A stretch of DNA of 64,000 bases, taken from Polyangiaceae bacterium. GTDB taxonomy: Bacteria > Myxococcota_A > Polyangia > Polyangiales > Polyangiaceae. Below are positions 1 through 9,474 of this stretch, piece by piece. The stretch's first letter is position 1. Every line of letters begins with the position of its first letter. Location of the stretch: positions 992,001 to 1,056,000 of the forward strand of contig JACKEA010000002.1 of NCBI GenBank assembly GCA_020633235.1. The letters are read 5' to 3'. Below the pieces are notes generated by a model, which saw only the letters and a list, made by a program, of their open reading frames with translations, was not told the DNA's origin and did not search any database. The translations under genes and the position numbers were made by a program.

Positions 1-122
1 TCGGCCCGGGTCCGGAAGGCACCTGCCAAATGTATCCCCTCGAGTGCGTGGGCGCCGAGTGGCACTGCATGGGCAACTCGAAGGCCGTGGACAACGGAGA
101 TTGGCCCACCTCATGTCAGTAG
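1..122 (+). CDS. C-terminal end of a Cys-containing, probably exported protein (partial)
   Basis: An open frame enters from the left edge and stops with TAG at 120-122. The visible 39 residues are rich in Gly, Pro, Trp and Cys (Cys in GTCQ, LECV, WHCM and TSCQ), the style of the Cys-rich surface proteins seen elsewhere in this window. The stop overlaps the ATG of the next gene (113) by 10 bp, so the two are probably co-transcribed. Too little is visible to name a family. Confidence 0.55.
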   Translation, partial: GPGPEGTCQMYPLECVGAEWHCMGNSKAVDNGDWPTSCQ

Positions 123-937
123 CGGAGCACTCGCCGCGGGGCCGTTGGGGCGGTCGCGTCACGCACAAGCCGCTGCCGGAGCAAGATCCCGCCATCGACG
201 CGCTGTCGCCGGCGGCGCGCCGCAAGCTCACGGGGATTTGGCTCAGCCGCGCTGCCATGGAGCGCCGCGTGGCCGACTCCTTCACCGTGATCGCGGGGGC
301 GCTCCGCCGGCGCGGCGCTCCCTCCGATCTCGTCGAGCTCGCCGAGCGCGCCATCGACGACGAATACCGCCACACGGAGCTCAGCCGCGTCGTCGCCTCA
401 CGCTTCGCCGGCCGCGAGCTGTCGAGCCCACCGCGCCTCCCCCTCGAGGTGCCCGCGCACAAGGGCGCGTCTCCACAGCTGCGCGACACTCTGCACATCG
501 TCGGCCAGTGCGTGCTCAACGAAACCACCGCCACGGCGTTCCTGGAAACCTGCCTCGCCCACGCCACCGGCACGCTCGCGCGCCGCGCCCTCAAGGAGCT
601 CTTGAGCGACGAGATCGATCACGGTCGCATCGGTTGGGCGCACCTCGCCACCACCAACGCCGACACGCGACAGAGCGTCGGTCGCTGGATCTTGCCCATG
701 GCGTACTTGAACCTGCGCGTGTGGAAAGAAGAGAGCCCGATCGATCCCGAGCACCTGCCGGAGCTCGGCGCCCACGGCGCACCGCCGGGCGAGATCATCC
801 ACGCAGCCCTGGTCGATGCGCTGCGAACGCTCATCGTACCGGGCTTGAAGAAGCTGGAAGTGCCGACCGGCGCCGTCGAGCGTTGGCTCGACGCCGGCGC
901 CTTCACGGATCGCCCGCCGGCGGAGCTGATGGACTGA
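113..937 (+). CDS. Ferritin-like di-iron domain protein
   Basis: A predicted all-helical protein of 274 residues. The spacing of acidic residues and histidines fits a ferritin-like di-iron four-helix bundle: Glu50, then E84-x-x-H87, Glu137, then E167-x-x-H170. No signal peptide is visible, so it is probably cytoplasmic. The ATG at 113 was chosen over an upstream in-frame ATG at 44 because the latter would read through the end of the previous gene, and 113 overlaps that gene's stop in a coupled arrangement. The family includes oxidases, hydroxylases and proteins of unknown role; the substrate cannot be inferred. The di-iron call is by motif spacing only. Confidence 0.75.
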   Translation: MSVAEHSPRGRWGGRVTHKPLPEQDPAIDALSPAARRKLTGIWLSRAAMERRVADSFTVIAGALRRRGAPSDLVELAERAIDDEYRHTELSRVVASRFAGRELSSPPRLPLEVPAHKGASPQLRDTLHIVGQCVLNETTATAFLETCLAHATGTLARRALKELLSDEIDHGRIGWAHLATTNADTRQSVGRWILPMAYLNLRVWKEESPIDPEHLPELGAHGAPPGEIIHAALVDALRTLIVPGLKKLEVPTGAVERWLDAGAFTDRPPAELMD

Positions 938-965
938 AACCGCGCCCCCATGGCACCGTTCCCGG

Positions 966-1257
966 ATGCCCGCCGCACCGCCGTCCCCGCTGTTCTTCGC
1001 CAAGAACCTCTCGGCCTGGCGGCGCTGGCTCCGCAGCCATCACCAAAAGCAGCGCCCCGTGTGGCTCGTGTTCCGAACGCTACGCCCGCAGGTTCACGCC
1101 CCGCGTGGATCCCGAGCAATGGTCCGACAGCAACCTGGAGCGCTTGCGGCGCTTGCTGCCCGCCGGTCGCATGCAACCCGCCGGCCTCGCCGTCGTCTCC
1201 AAGCGTGTGCTGCGCATCGCGGAAAAGCCGCAAGCGAAGAAGGCGCCCCGTAAGTAG
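966..1257 (+). pseudogene. YdeI/OmpD-associated family protein, internally deleted and frameshifted
   Basis: Two parts of one YdeI-like protein lie in different frames. From ATG 966 the frame reads FFAKNLSAWRRWLR...PVWLVF, which is the usual YdeI N-terminus. From about 1075 a different frame reads ERYARRFTPR...LPAGRMQPAGL, which is the usual C-terminal half, and stops at 1255-1257. The middle of the family (the segment around LTYEEAVEEALCFGWID in relatives, roughly 40 residues) is absent. The junction falls near 1075. An internal deletion that also changed frame explains this. The product is almost certainly non-functional. Confidence 0.7.
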
Positions 1258-1263
1258 CCGCCG

Positions 1264-1635
1264 TCACGGAGCCGGTGGCGGCTGACAGCGCCAGCTCACC
1301 AGGCAGCCACCGCCCATCATCGCGCCCGCGCTGACCAGCTCCGCGCCCCGCGCCGTACGACGGATGCGGAAGTTCACCACCCGGCAGCGCGCTTCCCAGC
1401 CCATGTGCTCCGCTTCTTCCACCGTCGCCCAGTAGCGGTTGGACAGCGGCCGCGTAGACTTCGCGGCCACCACGGCGGGCGCAAAGTATGCCTCCACCAC
1501 CCACGGCTGCCGCCACATCACCCTCCGCCCCGTCTCCCCCGTGAGCGCGAGCGCGAAGAGCGTTACCGGCACCGCCGCCAGATAGCTGAGCACTACCGCA
1601 GCGGACACCGAGAGCAGCCACGCGACGCGTCGCAT
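1264..1635 (-). CDS. Small membrane-anchored protein of unknown function
   Basis: A 123-residue protein starting MRRVAWLLS, with one strong hydrophobic segment at about residues 7-30 and a soluble remainder containing two Cys near the C-terminus (RCRVV and WRCQ). It is probably an inner-membrane protein with a periplasmic tail, or a secreted protein with an uncleaved signal. It converges on the YdeI-like pseudogene. I do not recognise the family. Confidence 0.55.
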   Translation of the reverse strand: MRRVAWLLSVSAAVVLSYLAAVPVTLFALALTGETGRRVMWRQPWVVEAYFAPAVVAAKSTRPLSNRYWATVEEAEHMGWEARCRVVNFRIRRTARGAELVSAGAMMGGGCLVSWRCQPPPAP

Positions 1636-1684
1636 GTCGTATTCAACTCGCGGAGGGCCGGTGTGCTTGGGTCGGACCGTGGGG

Positions 1685-1735
1685 TTCCGCGGCGGACCGA
1701 CATTTTCACGATCATGGTGTTGGTCCGCCGCGGAA
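1685..1735. repeat. Inverted pair of the dispersed 20-bp repeat (hairpin)
   Basis: Arms at 1685-1701 and 1719-1735 are complementary over 17 bp with one mismatch, separated by a 17-nt loop. Each arm is a copy of the dispersed repeat described in the findings (core GTTGGTCCGCCGCGGAA). It lies just beyond the 3' end of the peroxiredoxin gene, so in transcripts it could form a stable terminator or 3'-protecting stem. Confidence 0.75.
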
Positions 1736-1794
1736 AAAGCCCGCCCCGCCCGCCGCGGCGAGCCCCGAGCTGCGGGGCCCGCCCGGCGAAACGC

Positions 1795-2442
1795 TCACTT
1801 TTCCAGGGGTTTGTGCACGAACCACCAGTCGAAGCCCTCGTACTGCGCGAGGCGCTCCCGGGCCGTCTTCACGTCCTTGGCGGGGGGCACGATCACCCGA
1901 TCACCGATGAGCTCGTTGTTGGGCCAGTTCGCAGGAACTGCGCCTTGCGCGTCGGAGAGCTGCAACGCCTTCACGGCGCGCACGACCTCGTCGATGTTCC
2001 GACCGATCTCCTGCGGGTAGTAGAGCACCAGCCGTACCTTTCCTTGCGGATCGCCGATGAACACCGCGCGCACGGTGTTCGAGCCCTTGCCCGGATGGAG
2101 CATGCCGAGCTGGCTGGCAATGGCATCGTTGGCGGCGACCACCGGGAAGGTGATCTCCACGTTGAGCTTCTCCTTGATCCAGTCGATCCACTTGATGTGC
2201 GAGAACACCTGGTCCACGCTCATGCCGATCAGCGTGGTGTTCAGCGCTTCGAAGTCCGCAGCGCGTCGCTGAAACGCGACGAACTCGGTAGTGCACACCG
2301 GCGTGAAGTCCGCCGGGTGGCTGAAGAGCACGAACCACTTGCCCGCGAGATCCTTCGGGATGCTCATCGGACCGTGCGTGGTCTGCACCTCGAGGTTCGG
2401 AAAGTCGTCGCCCAAGAGGGGCATGTTGAGCTTGGTTTCCAT
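1795..2442 (-). CDS. 1-Cys peroxiredoxin (Prx6 type, AhpC/TSA fold)
   Basis: A thiol peroxidase of 215 residues that reduces H2O2 and organic peroxides. The active-site motif PVCTTE is present with the peroxidatic Cys at about residue 50, preceded by FSHPADFTP. The length and the extended C-terminal domain (through FDWWFVHKPLEK) match the 1-Cys Prx6 group. There are no other Cys residues, so resolution must come from a partner thiol. Two consecutive ATG codons follow AGGAGG; the second (2442) has the better spacing and was chosen, with 2445 the alternative. The gene stands alone behind an AT-rich palindrome (2553-2581). Confidence 0.93.
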   Translation of the reverse strand: METKLNMPLLGDDFPNLEVQTTHGPMSIPKDLAGKWFVLFSHPADFTPVCTTEFVAFQRRAADFEALNTTLIGMSVDQVFSHIKWIDWIKEKLNVEITFPVVAANDAIASQLGMLHPGKGSNTVRAVFIGDPQGKVRLVLYYPQEIGRNIDEVVRAVKALQLSDAQGAVPANWPNNELIGDRVIVPPAKDVKTARERLAQYEGFDWWFVHKPLEK

Positions 2443-2552
2443 CATTGGCCTCCTTGGATCGTTCGAGCCAGGAGGCGCGGGGTTGGGTTCGCTCCGAATG
2501 CGCGCAAACTCGGGTGTTTGGCCCGCAAATGTTGGTAATTGTTGCGCTTTCC

Positions 2553-2581
2553 ATGCAAATGAATTTCATGTTCATTTGCAT
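2553..2581. promoter_or_regulatory. Perfect AT-rich palindrome upstream of the peroxiredoxin gene
   Basis: ATGCAAATGAA (2553-2563) and TTCATTTGCAT (2571-2581) are perfect inverted 11-bp arms around a 7-bp centre. It stands out because the surrounding DNA is GC-rich. It sits 111 bp upstream of the peroxiredoxin start and has no following T-run, so an operator is more likely than a terminator. The regulator is unknown. Confidence 0.6.
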
Positions 2582-2622
2582 CCGTGTCCCCGTCGGGACC
2601 ACGGACAGCGTCGCTCGGCGCC

Positions 2623-3300
2623 TTAGAGACTCGCGGCGCCGAAGCCGAGCACGAGCCGACCGCGGAGGCCGGATAGATCCAGATCCCCAGCGGTCGCGTC
2701 GAGCTCGTCCCACCCGCCGCTGAGCTGCTGCACCCAGCCGCCGCGCACGCCAAAGATGAGCACCCACGCTTCGTCGTGCGAAGCCTTGCCGACGGGGATC
2801 AGCTGCTCGGTGCCGATCTCGAGGGGCAGCGCGGAGAACCCGAACGCGGCCTTGTCGTGAGTCCGGCCGTCGAGCAGCAACAGGCGGGCATCGCTGGACT
2901 CCAGGCTGAGTCGCCCGGCGACAATGCCCGCGGACACGAACACGGACAGCGTTCGGTAGCGCAGCACGTCCACGCCGGCCTGGATGCCCACGGTGCTCAG
3001 CCAGCTGACGAGCTCGCGTCCCTCCCTCGGATCCTTGGTGGTGGCGCGGCCCGCGCCCAAGGACACACCGGCCCGCGTGCGGGAGTACACCGCCTGCACA
3101 TCCAGCCCCGCCATGCGCCGCACGGACGGCAGCGGGCTGAAGCCGTCCCTGCGAATGGTGGCGTTCACGGCGTCGAGGGGCGCTTGCTGTTCTCCGGCCC
3201 AGCCCGCCACGGCGAAGCTCACGGTGGAAGGGTCTGCGCGCGCGACCCGTGGCCAGAGCGCGAGCAATGGAAGTGCGAAAACGAGCAGTGAGCGGTGCAC
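2623..3300 (-). CDS. Exported protein, possible outer-membrane beta-barrel
   Basis: A 225-residue protein with a clear Sec signal peptide (MHRSLLVFALPLLALW, cleavage probably after ARA at about residue 22). The mature part alternates short beta-like, Gly-rich stretches and ends GRLVLGFGAASL, consistent with an outer-membrane barrel, though not diagnostic. It reads toward the peroxiredoxin gene with 177 bp between them, and diverges from the lipoprotein gene at 3351 across 50 bp. No family recognised. Confidence 0.65.
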   Translation of the reverse strand: MHRSLLVFALPLLALWPRVARADPSTVSFAVAGWAGEQQAPLDAVNATIRRDGFSPLPSVRRMAGLDVQAVYSRTRAGVSLGAGRATTKDPREGRELVSWLSTVGIQAGVDVLRYRTLSVFVSAGIVAGRLSLESSDARLLLLDGRTHDKAAFGFSALPLEIGTEQLIPVGKASHDEAWVLIFGVRGGWVQQLSGGWDELDATAGDLDLSGLRGRLVLGFGAASL

Positions 3301-3350
3301 GACGGACGCGCACTGTAGCCTGTGCTTCTCCGCTAACGTAAGCTATTGGA

Positions 3351-4259
3351 ATGCGAGCTTATTGGGTGCTTTGTGGGTGTCTGAGCTTGGGTTGCGGGGG
3401 CTCGGAGTTCGAGGCCGGAGGGCCCGACGCGGGAGGCGGCACTGGCGGAGGCGCGGACGCCGCCTCGGGCGGAAGCGCCGGGGTTGGAGGCAGCGCTGGC
3501 AACGCGGGAGCTGCGGGCAGCGCTGGCGCCGCAGGCAGCGCAGGCGCCGGCGGCAGTGCCGCGCCGATCTCCATCGTGCAGGTCACGGACATCGACATCG
3601 ACGACAACGTGGAGGCGCAGGTCTCGTTTCTACAGCAGCCCACCCCGGGCAACGCGGTGATCGTCGGCATCAGCTGCTTCTCGGAGGTCGAGAACTGCAA
3701 GATCCAACCCAATGGCGTCAGCGACAACCAAGGCAACAGCTATCAGCGCGTGGTCGAAGGCGAGACCATTCCTTCCGCGGGAACCCATGGCGCTCGGGGC
3801 TACATCTTCGTCGCCGAAAACGTCACCTCCGGTGTGAGCGATCCATTCACGGTGAGTGCGGACCTCGTGGGCGGCCCTCCCGGCAACTACCAGAGCGTCA
3901 CCTGGGGCATGATCGAAGTGGCCGGCCTGCTACCTACGGGAAGCGTGGATCAGACGGGCACTTCCCCCATGCAGGCGCAGGCGTCCACGCAAGCGGCCAC
4001 GGATGCAGCCATTTCCCAGGCCAATTCACTCGCGGTCGCGTTGATCACCCTGCGCAGCAGCGACCCAGACGTGAACCTGAGCCACGAGTCCGGCTGGACG
4101 CAGCACCACGTGCTCACCAACGGCGAGAGCATCGGGCTGCCGCATTCCTTCGTGTCCCGCGTCACCTCGGCGGCGGGCGTCGTGAGCCACACCTGGACCC
4201 ACGATGTCCCCACGCGCGGAGCGTCCGCAGTCATCGCCACGTTCGTCGGCCTCCAATGA
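3351..4259 (+). CDS. Gly/Ala-rich lipoprotein
   Basis: A 302-residue lipoprotein. The lipobox LSLGC puts the lipidated Cys at residue 15. Residues 20-70 are a low-complexity Gly/Ala/Ser linker, and the rest is one soluble beta-rich domain with DNQGNSY and VAENVTSG motifs of the kind found in extracellular domains of unknown role in myxobacteria. It is probably surface- or periplasm-exposed. Its stop is 3 bp from the 3' end of the convergent hybrid kinase gene. Function not known. Confidence 0.75.
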   Translation: MRAYWVLCGCLSLGCGGSEFEAGGPDAGGGTGGGADAASGGSAGVGGSAGNAGAAGSAGAAGSAGAGGSAAPISIVQVTDIDIDDNVEAQVSFLQQPTPGNAVIVGISCFSEVENCKIQPNGVSDNQGNSYQRVVEGETIPSAGTHGARGYIFVAENVTSGVSDPFTVSADLVGGPPGNYQSVTWGMIEVAGLLPTGSVDQTGTSPMQAQASTQAATDAAISQANSLAVALITLRSSDPDVNLSHESGWTQHHVLTNGESIGLPHSFVSRVTSAAGVVSHTWTHDVPTRGASAVIATFVGLQ

Positions 4260-4262
4260 GTT

Positions 4263-6556
4263 TCAGGCGCGTCCGCGCAGCACCTCTCTCACCTTGGCGC
4301 TGAGCGACGCCGGCGTGAACGGCTTTGGCAAATAGGGCGCTTCTTCGTCGAAGGATTCGCCTCGCAGGGTCGTCCCCCCCGGATAGCCGGACATGAACAG
4401 CGTCTTGAGCTTCGGGCATGACGCCGACAGCTCCTTCGCAAGACTGGGTCCGCTCAATTCAGGCATCACCACGTCCGTGAGGAGCAGGTCGATGGCTTCA
4501 CCACGTTCCGCGCAGACGGCGCGCGCCTCCGCCGGGGAGCCGGTGTCGATCACGCAATAGCCGCAGCGGTTGAGAATTCTCGCTGCCGCGCGACGCACCT
4601 CGTGGTCGTCCTCCACCAGCAAGATGGTCGCCTGCTCGTCGGCCATCACCGCAGCCCCCATGCTCGGACTCCTGCGTAGGTGACCTTCGCCCTCCACCCG
4701 TGGAAACAGGATCTCGAATCGAGTGCCGCACCCCGGCTCGCTGTGCACCTGCACGTGGCCACCGGCCTGCCGAACGATTCCGTAGACCGTGGAGAGGCCG
4801 AGGCCGGTGCCCAACCCAGGCTGTTTAGTGGTGAAGAACGGCTCGAAGATCCGCTGCTGCACTTCGGGCGCCATCCCCACGCCGGAGTCGGAGACCGAGA
4901 GCATCACGTAGGAACCGGGCGGTAACGAGGACTCCGGTCCCACCTCGACATCGCACGTGGCGATCGCCAAGCGACCGCCGGAAGGCATGGCATCACGCGC
5001 ATTCACCGCCAGGTTGAGGATGACCTGCTCGACTTGGTTCGCGTCGGCGCGGACGCCTCCGAGCGGCGCGCCGAGCTCGGACTTCAGCGAGATGTCCTCG
5101 CCCAGGATTCGTCCGAGCAACTTCTCGCTGTCCAACACCACGCCGTTCAGGTCGAGCACTTTGGGTTGGGCGATCCCTTTTCGGCTAAAGGCGAGCAACT
5201 GCCGTGTGAGTGCCGACGCGCGGCGTCCCGCCTCCACAATTGCGGTAATCTCCTCACGAATCGGGTGCTGCGGCCCGAGCTCTTCCAGCGCGAAGGTGCA
5301 GTAGCTCGCGATCACCGACAGCAGGTTGTTGAAGTCGTGCGCTATGCCGCCTGCCAGAACGCCGATAGCCTCCATCTTCTGAGACTGCGAGAGCTGTTGC
5401 TCCAGACGCCGATGTTGCGTCACGTCGCGAAGGAGGGCGATTCCTCCGATCAGCGTTCCATCCGTGCTTTGCAATGCGGTGGCGGTAATCGCCAGACTCA
5501 CACCTGGGTTGGGGCCGGCCTTCAGATACACCTCGACCTCGCGCCGAGGTGCGCCGCTCATCGCGAGCACGAGCACGTTGTCGCTGTCAGGCAGTGGCGT
5601 TGCTCGATCTGGAAGGTACATCCCGAGCGCGTCCGGCCAGAGGCTCGGATGCTCCCGGAGTACGTGCGCCCCGATCAGGCGCTCCGCGCGCTGATTCGAA
5701 AGCAGGACTTCCCCGTCAGTGCCCACGGCGACGACGCCGTCCCCCATGCAGTCGAGCACGGAGTTGAGCAGCGCCGTCTGCGCCTCGAGTCGATTGACCG
5801 CCTCGATGCGCTCCGTCACGTCGCGAGAAATCGCGACGATGCCCGTCACGGATCCATCGCTTCCCTGTACTGGGGCTCGCGTGGTGGACAGCCACCGGGA
5901 CCCGCGCTCCGTTGCGAGCTGACTGAGCGAGTCTCGCACGGCCATTCCGCTTTCGACGACGCGGCGCTCATCGAGCTCCATGCGCTCCGCTTCCTCTGGT
6001 AGCACGCCACACTGCGTCAGCCGCTTCCCACGCAGCTCGTCCATCGGGGCGCGGAAGTAGCGAGCGCATGCGGAGTTCGCCCGAACAAAGCGAAGATCTC
6101 GATCCTTGAAGTAGACGGCGTCCGGCGTGCTGTTCATCAAATCGTGAAGCAGCTGTCGTTCTCGCAACAGGGCACAGGTCAATTGGTAATGCTCGACGGC
6201 CTTTGACACCTTGAGCCGCAGGTCCTCCCGATCCCATGGCTTGGTCGCATATGCGAACAAACGTCCTTCGTTCACCGCGCGGACGACGGCGGACAAGTCC
6301 GCAAATCCCGTCAGAAGTATGCTTACTGCACGCGAGGTTTCGCCTATTCGCGCCAGGAGCTCGTCACCCGACATGGCGGGCATGCGCTGATCGGTCACGA
6401 CGACCGCGACGTCGCGCTGGGCACACAGGAGCTCCAGTGCACGCGCGCCGGAGTCGGCTACCAGCACGGTGTACTCGTCGGAGAGGACGTCTTCCAATGC
6501 GATGAGCACCTGCGGCTCATCGTCCACGATGAGCACGCTCGGCTTTCCCTGCGGTA

Positions 6557-6569
<13 letters not shown>
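4263..6569 (-). CDS. Hybrid histidine kinase: REC-PAS-PAS-HisKA-HATPase-REC
   Basis: A 768-residue soluble signalling kinase. An N-terminal receiver domain (about 10-125) has phosphoacceptor Asp60 in VVVTDQRMP. Two PAS-like sensor domains follow (about 140-255 and 265-385). The HisKA H-box has phospho-His411 in GGIAHDFNN. The ATPase domain shows Asn523 (N-box), DSGVG at 561 and GTGLGLS at 587. A second receiver ends the protein with Asp699 in LLLTDVVMP. No membrane segment is present, so it senses cytoplasmic cues or a phosphorelay. Its start overlaps the end of the upstream kinase gene by 13 bp, indicating translational coupling and a shared relay. Confidence 0.92.
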
Positions 6570-7840
<1,271 letters not shown>

Positions 7841-7940
7841 GCTTCTGCCCTCCTACCGATCAGAGAACCACGACTATACCACCCCGTCGCATGCGCGCGC
7901 CGAAACCTACGTCTCGATGTGAGACGCACGGCACAGTCGT

Positions 7941-7956
7941 TCAGTTGCGCAACTGA
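7941..7956. promoter_or_regulatory. Perfect 16-bp palindrome between divergent kinase genes
   Basis: TCAGTTGCGCAACTGA reads identically on both strands. It lies 43 bp before the ATG of the kinase gene at 7999 and 101 bp before the start of the divergent kinase operon, well placed to control both. The regulator is not identified. Confidence 0.55.
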
Positions 7957-7998
7957 TCAAGTCCAATAACCGAGAAGCGCTGTTATAGTGTTGGTGCG

Positions 7999-9081
7999 AT
8001 GGCCGAATCACAGGGGGGGACCGCGGGTCCCGAGTCCGTCTTCGTCAACGTCGTTCTGGATTCGCTCCACGAAGGGATGCAGGTGCTCGCTCCCGACTGG
8101 CGCTATCTGTACGTGAACGAGGCAGCCGCCAGCCACGGGCGGCGCACGCCGGAGGAGCTGCTCGGGCGCACGTTGCTCGAGTGCTACCCGGGCATCGAGC
8201 AGTCCAAGGTGTTCGAGGTCATGCAGCGCTGCATGGAGCAGCGCGCCGCCGACACCGTGGAGAATCTGTTCAAGTACGAAGACGGAACGGAGGCGTGGTT
8301 CGAGCTTCGCATCCGTCCGTGCCAGGAGGGCATCGTGGTGCTCTCGCTGGACGTAACGGATCGCAAGCGGCTCGAGACGGCGCTGCGCCAGTCGCACAAG
8401 CTCCGCGCCCTCGGTGAGATGGCCGTGGGCGTGGCCCACGATCTCAAGAACCTGCTCAATCCGTTGGGGCTGCAGGTGGAGCTGCTCCGCCGCAAGACGA
8501 AGTCCGATGCCCGCGCGGGGGAGATCCTGGATCAGATGTCAGGTGTGCTGAAGCGCGGCACGCAGACCATCGATCGCCTGCGGGAGTTCGCGCGGCAAGC
8601 GCCGGAGAGCGGCGTGGTGCCCGTGGACTTGAACGCCGTCACTCGCGAGGCCGTGGACCTCTGCTACGCCAAGACGCTCAAGCACGACAAACGCGTGCGC
8701 ATCAGCTCGCAGTTGGATGGCGCGGTGATGGTGCGCGCGAACGGCTCGGAGCTGCTCGCGGCCATCGTGAACCTGGTGTTCAACGCGCTCGACGCGATGC
8801 CGGAGGGCGGCACGGTGACCCTGCGCACGGGTCTCACCGAAGCCGGCGGCTGGGTAGCCGTGGAAGACACCGGTGTGGGCATGACTCCGGAAGTGAAGCT
8901 CCGCGCCTTCGAGCCCTTCTTCACCACCAAGGGCGAGCAAGGCACCGGCATGGGCTTGGCCATGGTGTTCGCCTTCGCCGCCCGCTGCGACGGACGTGCA
9001 GACCTTCGCAGCTCGCCGGGAGAAGGCACCACCGTCACCTTGAGCTTCCCGGCATTGGCTTCGGCCCAATCCGTCGCCTGA
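7999..9081 (+). CDS. PAS-domain sensor histidine kinase
   Basis: A 360-residue soluble kinase: one PAS domain (about 13-125, opening DSLHEGMQVLAPDWRYLYVN), HisKA with His147 in VGVAHDLKN, and a HATPase domain with NLVFNALDAMPEGG, DTGVGMTPE and GTGMGLAMV. It lacks its own receiver, so its partner is probably the receiver of one of the two kinases encoded divergently. The phosphotransfer order is inference. The start ATG follows the shared palindrome region; no strong ribosome-binding site is obvious. Confidence 0.9.
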   Translation: MAESQGGTAGPESVFVNVVLDSLHEGMQVLAPDWRYLYVNEAAASHGRRTPEELLGRTLLECYPGIEQSKVFEVMQRCMEQRAADTVENLFKYEDGTEAWFELRIRPCQEGIVVLSLDVTDRKRLETALRQSHKLRALGEMAVGVAHDLKNLLNPLGLQVELLRRKTKSDARAGEILDQMSGVLKRGTQTIDRLREFARQAPESGVVPVDLNAVTREAVDLCYAKTLKHDKRVRISSQLDGAVMVRANGSELLAAIVNLVFNALDAMPEGGTVTLRTGLTEAGGWVAVEDTGVGMTPEVKLRAFEPFFTTKGEQGTGMGLAMVFAFAARCDGRADLRSSPGEGTTVTLSFPALASAQSVA

Positions 9082-9092
9082 TCGTCTTCTGG

Positions 9093-9112
9093 ATGTCGGC
9101 CCGGCGCGAACC
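9093..9112. repeat. Dispersed 20-bp repeat, variant copy
   Basis: ATGTCGGCCCGGCGCGAACC is a diverged copy of the dispersed repeat. It lies 11 bp after the stop of the kinase gene and before the hipBA operators. Confidence 0.5.
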
Positions 9113-9126
9113 CCGTCGCGCCCGAG

Positions 9127-9199
9127 CTGTAGGCGTACGCCTACAGTTGCAGAATGTCGGCGAACGCCTACAGTTCGAAGAGGAAGGCGAACGCCTACA
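9127..9199. promoter_or_regulatory. Three hipBA operator repeats with exact 27-bp period
   Basis: The sequence GGCG[T/A]ACGCCTACA occurs at 9132, 9159 and 9186, exactly 27 bp apart. The first copy is part of a perfect 20-bp palindrome (9127-9146, CTGTAGGCGTACGCCTACAG); the others are half-degenerate palindromes. The third overlaps the hipB start codon. Arrays of operators in front of hipBA are known to bind HipB for autorepression; that these are the sites is inference from position. Confidence 0.75.
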
Positions 9200-9474
9200 T
9201 GTCTTTAACCCTCCGCAACTCCAGAGATATTGGGGCGCTAATCCGAGATAGGCGGCGTGCGCAGGGGCTCAGCCAACAGGCATTGGCGAATGCGATTGGC
9301 TCCAGCCGCTGGTGGGTCAACGAGGTCGAGCAAGGCAAGCCACGGGCAGAGCTCGGCTTGGTTCTGAAAGCCCTTGCGCGTCTGGGCGTGGCCCTGGTCG
9401 CCAGCGAGAACGAACCCGCAAACGCCTCCGACTTGGGCTCGATAGTCAATCGTTCCCGGAGACCCTCGAAATGA
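9199..9474 (+). CDS. hipB: HipB-type antitoxin, XRE-family DNA-binding protein
   Basis: A 91-residue helix-turn-helix protein. The HTH is at about residues 12-65, with RRAQGLSQQALANAIG as helices 2-3 and WVNEVEQGKP following, typical of HipB/XRE antitoxins. It should bind the operator array upstream and neutralise HipA. The ATG at 9199 was chosen rather than an in-frame ATG at 9154, because the extra 15 residues are translated operator repeats (ANAY occurs twice) and 9199 begins directly before conserved sequence. The stop overlaps the hipA ATG (ATGA). Confidence 0.85.
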   Translation: MSLTLRNSRDIGALIRDRRRAQGLSQQALANAIGSSRWWVNEVEQGKPRAELGLVLKALARLGVALVASENEPANASDLGSIVNRSRRPSK

